NCBI RefSeq assembly: GCF_042242105.1 | Contig: NC_092013.1 | Span: 16,864,618 to 16,928,617, forward strand | Origin: Pempheris klunzingeri | Taxonomy: Eukaryota; Chordata; Actinopteri; Acropomatiformes; Pempheridae | Direction: 5' to 3' | Length of the DNA: 64,000 nt | Shown: piece by piece, positions 1-32,079 of the stretch | How positions within the stretch are numbered: position 1 is the stretch's first letter | How the letters are laid out: each line of letters starts with the position of its first letter | Notes under the pieces: model-generated | Told to the model about the DNA's origin: nothing | Seen by the model: the letters and a program-made list of their open reading frames with translations, nothing else | Database searches by the model: none | Program-made: the position numbers and the translations under genes

Positions 1-197
1 TGTTATCTTTGGGCAAAGCCGTGCTAGCTGTTTCCCACAGTTTTCAGTCTTTATGCTAAGCGAAGCTAAGTGCTGCCTATAGCTTCATATTTACCATACA
101 GACATGAGAGTGGCATAGATCATCACGTCTACAACTCTGCAAGGAAGCTAACAAATGCATTTCCCCAAATGCCAAACCATTCTTTAAATGAGAGGAG
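1..197 (+). repeat. Teleost interspersed repeat, fragment cut by the window edge
   Basis: The text runs through phrases such as 'cagtctttatgctaagc', 'agcttcatatttacc', 'cagacatgagagtggca' and ends in 'ccaaaccattcttta'. This is the right half of a short repeat that I recognise from many teleost introns. Related copies lie at about 27003-27300 and 42520-42975. The copy is diverged, so it is old. No coding content. Confidence 0.65.
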
Positions 198-989
198 GGA
201 AGACAGTTGTGGCTGGACTGTGGCATAAACAAAGAAAGTAAATGCAAACACTCATGAGACATAGCTGACCAGTTGCAGACGATTGTTTATTTTTAGAAGT
301 GAACAAATCGGTATGAAAGGAGCCTGTTCACAAAGCTGTGATAGAAACAAATGCAATGTTGAACTTTCTGTCGCGTGGCGTGCTTTTGAAAATGCAGTTA
401 ACAGTTACACATACTATGTCAAGTATACATATAACATTTAAGGTCAGAGCAGTTTATTGTTTCATTTGATTATATGATAAAAGACCTGTCATGAGTTGGT
501 AGTGCCACTAGCATGTTTTATGGCTTTGTAACAAGTGCCATGTTTAATAATTTTATGTTAACAGTGGATGTAATGTAAAATGTTAATGCTGTGCTGAAAT
601 GTTTAGAAATTTGACCGCTTTGAGGTGAGAGTCACAGAAAAGAAATCCTCCATCATGGTATAGGCTTTGTAATGTCAGTCTCAATATGTAGTAAAGTTTC
701 TTGAAAATCTATTGAGTGAACTGTAAGTGGTTAAAAAAAACAACAACTGAGAAGACGATGTATTTTTTTGGCTAATGCAGTAAGCACTGTAGTTAACACA
801 TCAAGGTGCTTCATCACTGTGATGCCAAAATCATATAAAATCATATAAAAGTTCTGGTCATAGATGTGTAACACTGCATACACTAGTCTAGTATACCCCA
901 AAAAAAGGAACGACAGCACAAATAAGTGATTTATATCTCATGTTATATATTTATATACTCTATCGCCTAAATCTACAGTTGATAAATCA

Positions 990-1215
990 CAAAAGTCATT
1001 TATCAAGCCAAAATGCCAAACATTCATCTTTTCTCTGTTTTGTTTGGATCCCAAACCCAAATACACACTGTTGGTTTTGTTGTTTGGACAAAATAAGTTG
1101 TTTAAAGACCGTGTTAAGATCACCCAGGGCTCTAGAAAATTGTTTTGGACATTTTACATTATATTGTGATCTTTGATAGAGTACATCATTAGTCAGTTAA
1201 TTGAAAAAAATAAAT
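990..1215 (+). repeat. Diverged copy of a teleost MITE-like repeat (GGGCTGCA family)
   Basis: It contains the internal phrases 'caaaatgccaaacattc', 'tgttgtttggacaaaa', 'cacccagggctctagaaaa' and 'ttttggacattttac' in the same order as the fuller copy at 37003-37318. The terminal inverted repeats are worn away. Other copies are at about 38270, 57127 (reverse) and 63401 (reverse). Confidence 0.6.
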
Positions 1216-1642
1216 GATCATTTACAAATAACCAATAATTGTTACTAGTAGTTATTTGTCTTCTTTGGAAACGAGCTGTGATTGCAGGCCTTACACCAAC
1301 TTTTTAAACGGAAACGGCGTGGACGTGCGAGGAGGAATGTGACTGAACATCTCCATACGTCCAGTATCTGTGTCTGTTTGCGTTCTGTGTCGCCTGGCTG
1401 TGATACCAGCCGAGCGTTACCGCCGCGTTTATTATCTGTCCATTCTCTGAAATCTTGTCCCAGCGATAATGTGCCGTCATGTGTCGGAGTCCCCCTGATT
1501 TACTTCCCCGGCATCGTCCCCTGAGCCTCTCCTGTCTCCCCCCCTCTCCTTCCTCCCCCTTTCTTTCCCTCTCTGTGTGTGATGTGTAGTGGTGTTTCTG
1601 CAGGGACAGAAAATGGCTCAGATTGAGCCTCTGACTCATCGC

Positions 1643-1689
1643 GAGGAGAGAGGGAGCGAGAGGGGGAGAGAGAGAGAGAGGGGGGAGAA
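1643..1689 (+). repeat. GA-rich low-complexity tract
   Basis: A purine run of about 45 bases made of GA, GGA and GGGA units. Open frames that cross it on either strand are low-complexity artefacts. Confidence 0.8.
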
Positions 1690-1957
1690 CGAGGGACGGG
1701 CAAACACAAACAGATTTTTTTTGGGGGGTGGGTGTTGTGGTGTCAGTACTTTGTGTGTGGCGTGATTCTGAATCGAATGTTTAGATGTGTTTAACAGAAA
1801 TGTGCAGGCTGTGCTGATGTGTAGCATGAGTCAAGTGTAAAGACGAGCTCACTGGGAGACTGCTGCTGCAGTCTGACTGTATTGTGACTTAGTGAATGCT
1901 GTGTGTATTCAGTGATTGTGCTGCTGTTGTACAGCCCAGTGGTCCCAGTACAAGGTT

Positions 1958-2740
1958 TACTCTCTTCTCTCTTTCTTTGCTTTTCTGTTCTGTTTCCTTA
2001 TTTGTCTCTTTTTCTGTCAATATTTGCCATTTTTTCATTCCTGTCTTTATTTCATAACTTCTACCCTTTATTTTTTTGGTCTTGTGGTCTCTTTTTTGTT
2101 CTTTCATTCTTAATCTGAGTGTTTTTTTTTTTTTTATTTCTCTTCTGTTTTATGGTTTTATCTTCTTCCTGTTTTGTCTTTCTGTCTCTTTATTGCTTTT
2201 AGTTCATTTTTTCTTTCTCTTGGTCTTGTCATCTTTGGTCTTTTGGTAATTTGAAAGTTCTTAATTAGCCACTTTTTGTTTCTTCTCTTTCTTTTTTCCA
2301 AATTTGCTCTTGGCCTTCAATTCTTTAATTCTTGACTTTTTTTTAATCTGTTCCTTCTTTCTTGTTTCTTTTCTGTTTGGTGTTGTGTCCTTTCTTCCTT
2401 TCTTTCTGAGTTTTCTTTTAAGTCTTTCATTTTCACTTTGTTTGTTTTTGTATTCCCCTTTCTTTTCCTGTCATGTTCTGTCCTGTTATGTCCTAACTTC
2501 TTTAATTTCTTTGTTCTTTTTTCCCCTTCTTTCTTGCACTTCTTCCTCCGCTCTCTCTCTAACCCACTCCATTCCCTGCATTTCTGTCTCTCTGTATCTC
2601 TTTGTTGCTCGCTCTGTTCTCTCCTCCTCCTCCACCATTCTTTCTTCCTTTCCTCTTCTATCTGTCATTTCTCTCTCCCTCTTTTCCTTTCTTTTTCTTC
2701 TCTCTCCCCGTCTGTCTCTCCCTCTTTCTGGCCTCACTCC
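1958..2740 (+). repeat. Long pyrimidine-rich tract
   Basis: About 780 bases in which the + strand is strongly C/T-biased, made of irregular TTTC, CTTT, TTCC and TCTC units with short interruptions. Open frames here translate to runs of Leu, Phe and Ser, or Arg, Glu and Lys on the other strand, and are not genes. It probably lies in a gnas intron. Confidence 0.8.
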
Positions 2741-2889
2741 AGTCGCACAAGATTTGGAGCCGATTGTCTATTTATAGCGCCTGTGGTTCTGTCGCCATGA
2801 CAACCAAGCTGGAGGCCAGGGCGCCAGGGAGCTATTTTTGGAGCAGCGCTGTAATGTCAGACACAGCCTTCTCTCTCTTTTCTTTCCTC

Positions 2890-2893
<4 letters not shown>

Positions 2894-2921
<28 letters not shown>
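2894..2921 (+). repeat. (CT)n microsatellite
   Basis: About 14 uninterrupted CT units, followed by a GT-rich stretch to about 2952. Confidence 0.9.
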
Positions 2922-5900
2922 GGATGTGGTGTGTGTGTCTGTGTGTGTGTTTGATTAAGGATCGGCTGGTGAAGCCTTTGGTTTGGTCGGCCTGCAATGT
3001 GAAGCGTTAGTGTACAAAGAAGCAGTAAGCCCCTCGAACCGTTCCGCTTGGCGGGCCGTGCACGATCTTTTCCCCCCTTGAGGAAGTGCCAAAGACCATT
3101 TTCTGACTTTAGTTGTTGTTTTGGAGGCTTGTGAAGCTTCACTTTTCTCTTGTGCGGTTTCTCTTCTGTTTCTTGTTCAGACTGATTTCAGTGTCCTGAA
3201 ATGACAAATTCAAGTTTTTTAGAAGTCAGTGTTTGCTCTCAGTTTTGCTTTGAATTTCCAAATTGTGCAATTTAGCTTGAATACTTCACAATAGTGGCAC
3301 CATTTAACTGTGAATTGTGGGAAAGACTGAGTGAAAGCGGCTCTTTTTACTGCATTTTGTTGCTTTTTTCTTCAATATGTATGTTTTGTTAGTTATAGTC
3401 CTAACAAGGGTAAGGGTTATATTAAATATTTGTATAGTGTGCCTACATTTTAATTCCATATTAAGTATCCTTCTTTAAGGAATACTAGTAAGATTAATAG
3501 TAAACTATTTTTAGTTTAATAGTGACTCATAGCATCATATCTAAGAATATTCTTTCTCTATATTTGAACCCTCCTACCTGTTGCTGAGATTTGTTTATGT
3601 AACACAAACAATTTCACTTTTTAATGTGGAGCTTTTTAGTCAATTTTACTGGTTTGTCACTTTGACAGAAATATCAAATTAGTTTTTGTCTATGAACGAG
3701 TCTTTGTTCAAGATGATTTTAGTTTTCCTTTGAAAGGAGATGATGTGAACATGAAAATAAATTGCTGAGTAAACTCTTGAAAATCTGTGAGACTTAAATG
3801 GATTTTGGCAGATATGGAAAGAGGCATTTTTTAGGGACGTGTTCCTGCCGACCTGCTTGTGTGTGTGTGTGTCACACAGCCGATCAGCCGAATTGCTCAG
3901 ATGCAGGACAAAGGTCCCCAGATGTTGTGTGAATGTATCACATATACACAATAGCCATAAACCATAAACCCTGTCAAGAAACATACTTAAAGTAAATGTT
4001 GTTTCATTTGTTATTCCAGTTAATTTCTTGTTAAATGATTTTTTTTAAAGAGGACAAACATTGCCAAACTCTTTTAATATGAAGTGAATTTTAAATGATC
4101 ACAGTTTAAAAATTTTACCACAAATGTTAATTTGGTCATTTTAATTCTGTAACTTTAAACTTAAAACCCGCTCATGTCGTCTTATTTATAAAAATTATGT
4201 TTTTTCCCCAAGTAAATGAAGCAAACAATTCAGCATATTTTCCAGCTGTACGTGTGCAGGCCAGACAAGTCAACAGCTCAGAGTAGCCTAGTCCCGTACA
4301 GAGTTGAATATTTACTGTATACTAGCTCATAATCTGGGTAATCCGTTGTCCTAATACTACCACTTTAACAAGATGAATGCGTTATGGGAGCGTTATCAGT
4401 GTTGTTGGGCCAGTACACTGCCGTTCATGCTGTTGCCTCTCATGTCCCTCCAGCACGGGAAGATCTCAGTTTGATTGTACATATTTTGCAGTGTTTTTGT
4501 TGAGATGCAGACTACTTGTTTCACGACAAAAAATCCTCTTTTAAATTTGATTTTGAGAGTGCAAAATGGATATAGTTTAAACATGTTGCTGCCTGTAGAA
4601 ATATTTCACACTATTCTAAGAAGAACATTTTTTATATATTTCAATAAAAAGGAATGTGAAGAAGAAAATTACAAAAGTACATTTTTGCATTTATATTTTT
4701 AGAAATCTGAATTTTGACTTAAGATTAATTTAAACACATTTTCTTAAAGTTTAAACTGGTGTATTTGGTTTTTTTTTACAAAAATGCTATTGAAAAGTGT
4801 AAAGGCTTGTGTTATGTTTACATAGCAATAAAATAAATGTAATTATGTTACAGAAAAAATAAGTACAAAAATAATAAGAATAATAATAATAATTATAACC
4901 TTTGATTATCCTACAATAAATCTCAATTGTTGTATCTGCAAACCCAGCAAAAGTGACACCAAAGTAGAAAAGTGCAGTAAGGAGTTAAAAATGTGCTTTA
5001 TCTTTTCTTGTAAATACTGAGTTATTTTCAATCACCAGACAAGTGTCCTGTGTGTATTTCCAGAGTTTAAGTCAGCCTGTCTGCCACCCCAGAATAACCC
5101 TGACAGGTTATACATAAGACCGCAGACCTCTCTGTTACTGGGGCAGCCACTATTATTTAGTTCAACTTACTAGGCACAGTTATTATTGGCACTTCTCCTA
5201 TTAATAGGCAGAACTGCTAAAAATTGAGCCTTGTGTTTGTCCAGGGCGTGTCGACACCTCAGACCAGAGCTGTAGATACACAAGAGTTTGGCCTCGGCAG
5301 ATGTCGGTGGCAGCCATGCTAACTCTGTCATCATTAGAGCTGCAGCTTTTAGATTCTCTCACATCCAGGTTATTTATGTGTTTGGGAGATCAGCTTGGGG
5401 CCGTTACGGCAGGGTGGAGTTAGACGCTCGCCGGGCCAGAGCTGTGGATACGGGGCAGGAACAGGCAGCTTGGCTGAACAGTTGTCCACTGAGGGCTCTG
5501 GGTGTGCTGGCACAGCAGAGGCGCTGTGGTGTGGGAACAGCTGAGCCACTCGGCTCCTGCAGAGAGCCGATGGTACCAGACTGGTTGGCTGCTTAATTGC
5601 CTCTGTGTGTGTTTTTATATGAATATGTGTGTCCGTGTGCATTTGTGCACAGATATGCACATGAGCGTCTCTTTGTTCCCCAAACTGTTTGTCCTTTTCT
5701 GTTTCTCTCTTTTCGTACTGACTCTCTCCTCTCCCCGGCTCACTGTCTCTTCCCTCTCTGTCTGTCCGTCCAGTCCTGTAGCTTCCGCAGACCCAGCCCC
5801 CTGTTCCTCGCAGTGTGTTACCTGCAGCCCTCCTGTCACATTTCACCCCTGCCTGCCACATTCCTAGTTATCTCAGAGGGGGTTACATACCTTTGGCCGG

Positions 5901-7013
5901 AGAGACAGCTACTAGCAAACGTCTTGTCTCTGTAGTAGTAAGAACGGCGGGCTGATGATCAGTCAAAACAGGCAGCCGTGCAGGAATCAAACAGAGAGGG
6001 GGGGGGGGGATTAATACGTTTGTCTATGTTAGCAGCCACTTTAGCAGGTAACCATCCGTCACTCTGGAACAGTGGTTCCAGACCTTTTTAGTTTGTAAAC
6101 CTTTAACAGCATTTACCCAGGAAATAAATTATTAGTGGAGCTGGTATCAGCTGTCCTGGTGCATCTTGTGTTGTTTAGGTAGTGGTTCACCACATAAAAT
6201 TTCTTTTCTTTCAATAAATACATGTCTACATGCCTGTTAGCACCTCTGCTTGGTTTCCATGAGGCCAAACATTAAAATCTTACACTTAATAATAAGTATA
6301 ATTAATAACTATAGTGTGAGATTAATAAATAAAGGTAGCTGATCCACCATGGCCTCCCAGTCTCCACCTTACTGATGTCTACTGTAGTTTATTTTCACTG
6401 TGGACGTGTGGTTACTTCACATTTAAGAGGCATTGTTGTGGGAAAACGTGCAGTACTTGTGTCTGATGTATGCAGGCTAGTGGGACACTTTAGGACGCTG
6501 TAGCTTAAAGATAATCATTAAATTCCTCCCAGTGTAGCCGCATTGAGTTCAACCCACTCCTCTTTCTACTGTCGGAGCGGAGCAGCTCCTGCTCTCCTTC
6601 CTACATACTGTTTCTTCTAGTCGTCTAAAAGTACTGTCAGGGTGTCAGGGATGTTAAAAACTCTCCTTCTTGCTTGTTTTTATCTGTTAGTCAGTTTATT
6701 TTCTGTTTGACACAGACTCTTCTTCGGCCTGAGTAATGTGAGAGACGGTTCATCTTGTTTCCTTGACAGATGCTCATGTAAAAGTATCAGAAGTCTTTCT
6801 TTTGGCCCGTTTGGAGTCCTGACTCGTCGCAGCAGGTGACCCTGATACAGTCAACATGAAAACATCAGGGCCGCTCACACACCTCGAAAGGCAGCAGTAA
6901 TGTAGGCCAGTTCATCGGAACAATTAACATGCATATGGGTAGGCGCTCTGCAAATCTGAAATCACCATAGGCCTGCATACCCGCCCACGCACACTGCCAC
7001 GGCTCACAGATGT

Positions 7014-7014
<1 letters not shown>

Positions 7015-7053
<39 letters not shown>
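7015..7053 (+). repeat. (CA)n microsatellite
   Basis: About 19 uninterrupted CA units, about 460 bases before the first gnas exon in the window. Confidence 0.95.
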
Positions 7054-7055
<2 letters not shown>

Positions 7056-7172
7056 CTCCTCCTGTGCAAGTACTACTACAGCAGCTCCATTGACAAGGCT
7101 TCTCTGGTCTGACAGAGCAAAGGGCTGCTGGTGACTCAGACCGACTCTGATCTCGCTGTGAATTAAAACAAA

Positions 7173-7186
7173 CGCCCCCTGGTGGC
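7173..7186 (-). promoter_or_regulatory. CTCF-like motif, minus strand
   Basis: Read on the minus strand the site is CCACCAGGGGGCG, which fits the CTCF core consensus. It lies about 325 bases upstream of a gnas exon and probably within an intron. Occupancy cannot be judged from sequence. A matching plus-strand site lies at 34043. Confidence 0.45.
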
Positions 7187-7510
7187 CGTTCCGGGACCAC
7201 CGTCCTCCATCTTTCTCTTGCTCCCACTAATGTACTGGGATGTACTGGAGTGTGTGAGCGTTTGCTGGCATACTGTGCAGCACTGAAGGATTTTTTTTTA
7301 AATAGTCCAGTTTTGCATTGTCAACTGATAAATGCATTGCAAAGTTGCATTTATTTTGATGATTGCTGAAAGTGTCCCGGGGAAATGTTGACATGTTTTA
7401 CTCGTGTTATTGTATATATGTGATATATTATTGCTTTATAGTGTTTTTACATTGTTATTATATTATGTTATCAAGATCTAACCGGCAGCATTTTTCTGTT
7501 CTTTTTGCAG

Positions 7511-13178
<5,668 letters not shown>

Positions 13179-14071
13179 TGGGCAGCGGCGTCCGGCCTAC
13201 TTATCTACCTACCAACCTACCTATCTACCCCCCACGACCAGTTAGCCAAACACCCCCTACACTTCCACCAACTTCACCAAACGAACGAACGAGCGAGCGA
13301 CTGACTGCCGGCCCTCCCCGCCATCCCAAAACAACTCCTACTTCTCCCAGTAACACGATTTCAGAAAAACAGAACAGTGGAAAGGCTTTTTTTTTTTTTT
13401 TTAAGTAAAGAAACACAATTACAGATACACCAACAACAGTTTGATCAGCTATTAGCCAGGACTGACTGCTGTACTCAGCTACACTTTGACCCAGGAAAGA
13501 GGGTCAGGACTGGAATCCCTCAGTGCAGGCTACCCCTCCTTTTAGCTCTCTTTCTCTCTCTCAGATATATGAACACACACACACACACATAGGTACACAC
13601 CCCCCACAGCATAAGAGATTCAGAACCCTTAGATAGGTTTTAATGTCTCATATCGCAGTCACACACACACACACAGACCCTTTGAAAACCAAGTCCTCCT
13701 GCTTTTAACAGTTGGCAGAGGCTGAATTGAATAATGCATTCTGAGAGAGAGGAGTTTATTCACCGCGTGCTGAAGACGGCGACGGAGGAGGAGACGAGAA
13801 CGATGGACACGGAGGGTGGCAAACTGATACTGAGGAGGGCTGTGAGCCTTTTGTGCCCGAACAGACGGACTAATTGATTAACGGCTGCCTGTGGACGTGA
13901 GCGTGACTTGAACATGAGACCGCACGGCTCACATGACCTGCTCTTCAAGAAACCAGTCGAGGAGGGATGGCAGAAAACAACAAAAAAAGGAAAAAAAAAA
14001 ACAAGAAAAATACCATACAGTGCATAAATTCATGCATACCAGTGAACTTCATGCAGTGCAAAAAATCCAAG

Positions 14072-14135
14072 CTATATATATATATAGATATTTATATATG
14101 TGTGTATATAAATATGTATATATATAAATATAAAT
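14072..14135 (+). repeat. AT-rich (TA)n-like tract
   Basis: Interrupted TATATA runs within the gnas 3' UTR. Confidence 0.8.
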
Positions 14136-14254
14136 ATTATATATTCCTGTAATAACACAATTCAACTTTTAAGTTTTTGTTAGTTTTTACCCCATGTTGT
14201 GTGTTGGTGTACACTGTGTGTGTGATCTGCCTTTGTGCACCATTTAAACCCCCT

Positions 14255-14255
<1 letters not shown>

Positions 14256-14290
<35 letters not shown>
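14256..14290 (+). repeat. (CA)n microsatellite
   Basis: About 17 CA units within the gnas 3' UTR, followed by ATAC and AT units. Confidence 0.95.
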
Positions 14291-14297
<7 letters not shown>

Positions 14298-14395
14298 TAC
14301 ATACAAATATATATATATATGCACACATGTACACACACATGTACATCCTTGCCCGCCTGCCCCTGCTGCTATTTGACAACTATTCAACATATGGA

Positions 14396-14401
14396 AATAA
14401 A
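14396..14401 (+). terminator. Poly(A) signal, probable gnas
   Basis: AATAAA about 1.2 kb after the gnas stop codon. Confidence 0.5.
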
Positions 14402-14500
14402 GGAGAGGTTTTTATCTAAAAAGGAAAAAAAACGCAAAAGGAAAGCATGAAGTAAAAGAAAATGACTTAAGAAGACTGAACGCGACATTTTTACCCGGGA

Positions 14501-14504
14501 ACAC

Positions 14505-14540
<36 letters not shown>
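14501..14540 (+). repeat. (CA)n microsatellite
   Basis: About 20 CA units with one CG interruption near the left end. Confidence 0.95.
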
Positions 14541-14543
<3 letters not shown>

Positions 14544-15635
14544 TACATACACAGACACACGCTCCAGTCCTCATCGGTCCCCTCCCTCTCCACACAACGT
14601 CCTCCCCCCACCTTTCGTCTTATTCTCTCACCTGTCCCAGTCCCACTTCCTCCCCCCTTCTGGCTTTAAGTACGTCTGTCTTTATTTTACTGCTGGACTA
14701 TTATTCTTGTACAGACTGTAAAATGTATTATTTTGTACAACTTTATTGAAGAAAAAAAATAACTTGTAGAAGATCCCTGTGCCTTGATCACGACTGTACG
14801 TGTAAAAATGAGCTAATATGTAAGTTATGTTTCACTGCGCTGTACAGCTGGACGGGTCTGTCCCACCTCGTCCGTGCTAGCTCACCCCTCCGCTGGAGGC
14901 CGGGGGCAGGGGCGTCGGATCGGGGCGGAGGCCTTTTGTCTGTTGCTTAGTTTCCATTTTTTCCCACGTTTGTTTGATCGCTGATTCATTTGTTTTGCTT
15001 TGACTCTCCTCTGGTTTATATAATAGGATTTGAGAAAAAAAAAAGGTAATCGGACACACCACCTTAATGCTGTGTAGTGAAAGATACTGAACCCTAACAC
15101 AATTTAATATATATAAAATATATTTCAGATTTTATATTTTATATATATGTACTGTACACTTATATCTATCTCCCTTGTGAGCTGTCCCCAGGTTTCCTTT
15201 GCTTTCTGTCAGTAACATCTGCATACATTGTTTTCAGAAAGTGGCGATTCTGGGTGCAGTGGGATGGGAATTCATTTCTTTCTTTTTTTAAATTTTTTTT
15301 TTATTTTAGCTTTAACTCTTGAAGGAGAGGGAAATATCCAGTTGCAAAACATTGCTTGTTTCTACATAAACCAAATTCTTTTTGCTTAAACAAGGAGAAA
15401 AGGTTGTATTAGTGTTTGGTTCATTCACAGGCTGAGTCCACATTCCATGCACTCTGTGACCAGTTTATTAGGTACGCCACGGTGTCTAAAGTGCATCCAA
15501 ATGCAACCGCTGCAATAACCCCTCACTCCATGAAGGTCTTAATGTTCTATGGTGGAGAGGTTTCTTATATTTTTCTGTTTCGGTTCATGTCAGTGAGGGT
15601 ACACAGAATACTAGACACCTCTCAGTAAAATGATA

Positions 15636-15705
15636 CAATTTATAATAAAGTTTATTTATATAGCATCTGTCAAACCCCTTACCCAGTGTCAGAAGTGATC
15701 TAAAA
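15636..15705 (+). repeat. Retroelement-tail-like fragment
   Basis: The phrase 'aagtttatttatatagca' followed by 'cagtgtcagaagtgatctaaaa' resembles a common teleost repeat end. Short and diverged. Confidence 0.4.
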
Positions 15706-16568
15706 TACAGTACTGATTCTTCAGATCTGAATTGAATCTACGCCTCTCTCTAAAGCAGTTTCAACAAAAACTGAACATCATAACCTTCATGAAAGTAGGA
15801 TGTATTGCAGGACTATTAGACTGCATTAGTCTTAGCCAGGTGTGCCCATAAACTGGCATCCGAGTGTAAGATCTTCCCTTGAGAGTCGCATCTTACACAA
15901 CACACATTTCACGAAACATGGGATGTATTGTTTTTGGAGTGTACAGAAGCAGTTGGGGCAGAGATGTGCACAGTTATCCATCCTGCTCTCTGAACTGAAA
16001 ATACTTTTATTAAGGAATTTTTTTTTTGTCAAAGCTACAAATACAGTCTCCACCATGGCCTTGTACAGAGGACATCAGGGCCTTATTTTTCAAGTCTGTC
16101 AAAGTTGGATCATTTAGGATTATACACTCATTAGTCATTACTAGTCAGAGACAAAACTAAGTTCACGTATTGTAGTTCTTGATACACCAAAGACACCAGC
16201 CAGAGAGAGGGGTCATAATCAAAAGAATTGCATCCAAAAAAGTAGGATTTCAGACAAGTGGATACACAAGGTTATAGACCATGAACATGCTATCATTGCA
16301 ATATTCAAGTATATAATTATTTGACTTCTTTACAGAGGGATTTGAGTCCCCACGTTTACTCCTCCGGCTTAATCCTTCAGATCTGCAGCAGCGATAACGT
16401 GAGAGAAGAGATTACATTCGCTGTTTATTTTTATGTCAACACCTCTTCACCTGTGTTCTCCTTAATGCCACACAGGCTGCAGCAATAGGCGAGTTTAATT
16501 TTAGCTCCGATAGAAGATATCCCATCTGGATTTTTTTCTGTTTTAGCAGAAAATCTTTTCAGTATTTT

Positions 16569-16612
16569 AAGATAAGATCAACTTTATTAATCCCGAAGGA
16601 AATTATTTGCTT
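16569..16612 (-). repeat. LINE 3'-tail relic, reverse orientation
   Basis: The phrase 'aactttattaatcccgaagg' followed by 'aaatt' is typical of the reverse-oriented 3' end of teleost non-LTR elements. Similar relics lie at about 54261 (reverse) and 21640 (forward). Confidence 0.5.
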
Positions 16613-17523
16613 ATTTTATGCTTTTCCATGTGTATAAAGTTTCTTAAATTTGAGCATGGACAAGGAAAAACAACACAGGCACATGCATATCAGGACATAT
16701 GTTTTTAGGTACAGTTGAATCTATAATTGCTGCAGTCATGTTGCTCATTGGTGTGTTTAAGATATCAAACAAAAGTCTCAATGCAGCCAGGGCTGTACAT
16801 GCCAGACTTACTGCTGATGGCAAGCAGTGAATTGCAAAAGGAGAAACATGATGTAAAACGTTTCCCAAAAGCCATCCAAACTATACCATGGTCCACAGAT
16901 CGGCTCGAGACAGGCTCCTGAATGGAGAAATGTAGCACCTGAGAAGACTGGAGCTCATCCTCGCAACATTAAAATGCGAGGAATTGAGCTACTTGCAGCA
17001 GACAGGACAGACTGTGTCCATCCAGAGAAGGCCTAATCATGGAGGATCAAGAGGAGACAAATGGCGTGTCACATGCTCATCTCACACTCATGGAAATCTC
17101 ACTGATACCCCATCTGTTTCCTTGTTGGAGCAACAGGATTATGAGGTGAAGCTGGTAATTTTTCCTTCAGTAACAAGATCTACAGGCACATCCAGAGTTG
17201 CACAGAACAGACTGTCTGTCGGGCCTCATAAAGAACTGCCCTGTTGTTTCACTCCACAGTGGCTTAATGTTACTTCTATCTATGTATAGAATGGAGAAGT
17301 GAGAAGTCTGTAGAGCTCAGGTGAGACTACACCTGTTAACAGAGGATGCAGGCAAGTTTCACAGACGGGGCCTGTTTCCACTAGTTATCTGCATAGTATT
17401 ACACCGCCCACTGTGTCCAGTAGTTACTGGGTAGACTCTTCCAGTTTAAACCATTTAAGTGCTGTTAAATGGTAAACCAGTGTCACTGCACTGTTTTCTG
17501 CTGATCGAAGCTTTCAAATGCAT

Positions 17524-17920
17524 TACATGGCCAAAAATATGAGGACAGCTGAACAAAATCATAGCAGCCTCCACTTGTCTGGGAATTAGCTTTGGTCTGC
17601 TGATGCTCGACACGTCTCTACATTTTGCGGTGAAATGCTTTCTTGCCCCATCCAGTACTGTTCTTTAAGTATTAAATATTAAATACAACACATATGACAC
17701 AAAATATATACAACAAAGGTGGGAATTATTATATTAGATAGATAGATAGAAAGTTAGTGATAAAGCTGAGCTGAGGTTTGGGCTCTGTGCAGACTAGACT
17801 AGAGTGTCCACACCAAATTGGGAAAAGCATTTCTACACTTAAGCACATTTCTCCTGTGCTTTGTCCACACAATAAAAATTAGCCCAAAATTACACCAAAG
17901 TATGTGAACAGGGATGTCAG
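17524..17920 (+). mobile_element. Degenerate non-autonomous Tc1-related element
   Basis: It opens with 'catggccaaaaatatgaggaca', passes through 'agcagcctccacttgtctggga' and 'gggctctgtgcagac', and closes near 'aaagtatgtgaacag'. The order of these phrases matches a very common teleost element whose ends read 'ggccaaaagtatgtggaca'. The copy is shortened, carries an inserted TAGA repeat at about 17735, and has no coding capacity. Confidence 0.6.
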
Positions 17921-18079
17921 TTACGTGGTTTAGTTTGAATAACATTAATTTGAATTTATATTAAAGTTAAGTTCAAAAATGGGATCAAATGATGTGCTCT
18001 CCCAGTGATCCACTGACCAGTGGCAGCAGTGGAGGACACCTTTCCCCCGCTCCACAAGAGGGAGCCAGAGGTTAAAAAC

Positions 18080-32079
<14,000 letters not shown>

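Larger units (their letters stand above)
198..7510. other. Probable long gnas intron; no exon recognised
   Basis: No stretch here matches the earlier exons of a Gs alpha gene (P-loop exon, helical-domain exons) and no other protein family is recognisable. The first gnas exon seen, at 7511, opens in phase with a split Tyr codon, so an upstream coding exon must exist and must lie before this window if the gene is collinear. The stretch holds repeat relics, a GA-rich tract, a long pyrimidine tract, CT and CA microsatellites and a CTCF-like site, listed separately. Around 6067-6230 there is a diverged 'agtggttcc..acctttttag' repeat relic. The short open frames here are shadows or simple-sequence artefacts. 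Confidence 0.6.
13179..14420 (+). other. gnas: gnas 3' untranslated region
   Basis: The region follows the gnas stop codon at 13176-13178. It is rich in simple sequence (CA, TA and poly-T runs) and has no coding signal. An AATAAA at 14396-14401 is the best poly(A) signal; transcripts could run on to about 14780. The exact end cannot be fixed from sequence. Confidence 0.6.

Noticed and set aside
1304-2958. Several open frames of 80-157 codons on both strands
   Set aside because: They cross GA-rich or pyrimidine-rich simple sequence and translate to Leu/Phe/Ser or Arg/Glu runs. No domain or splice context supports them.
5370-5867. Open frames of 121 and 163 codons on opposite strands
   Set aside because: They overlap each other, show no family likeness, and pass through GT-rich and CT-rich low-complexity sequence.
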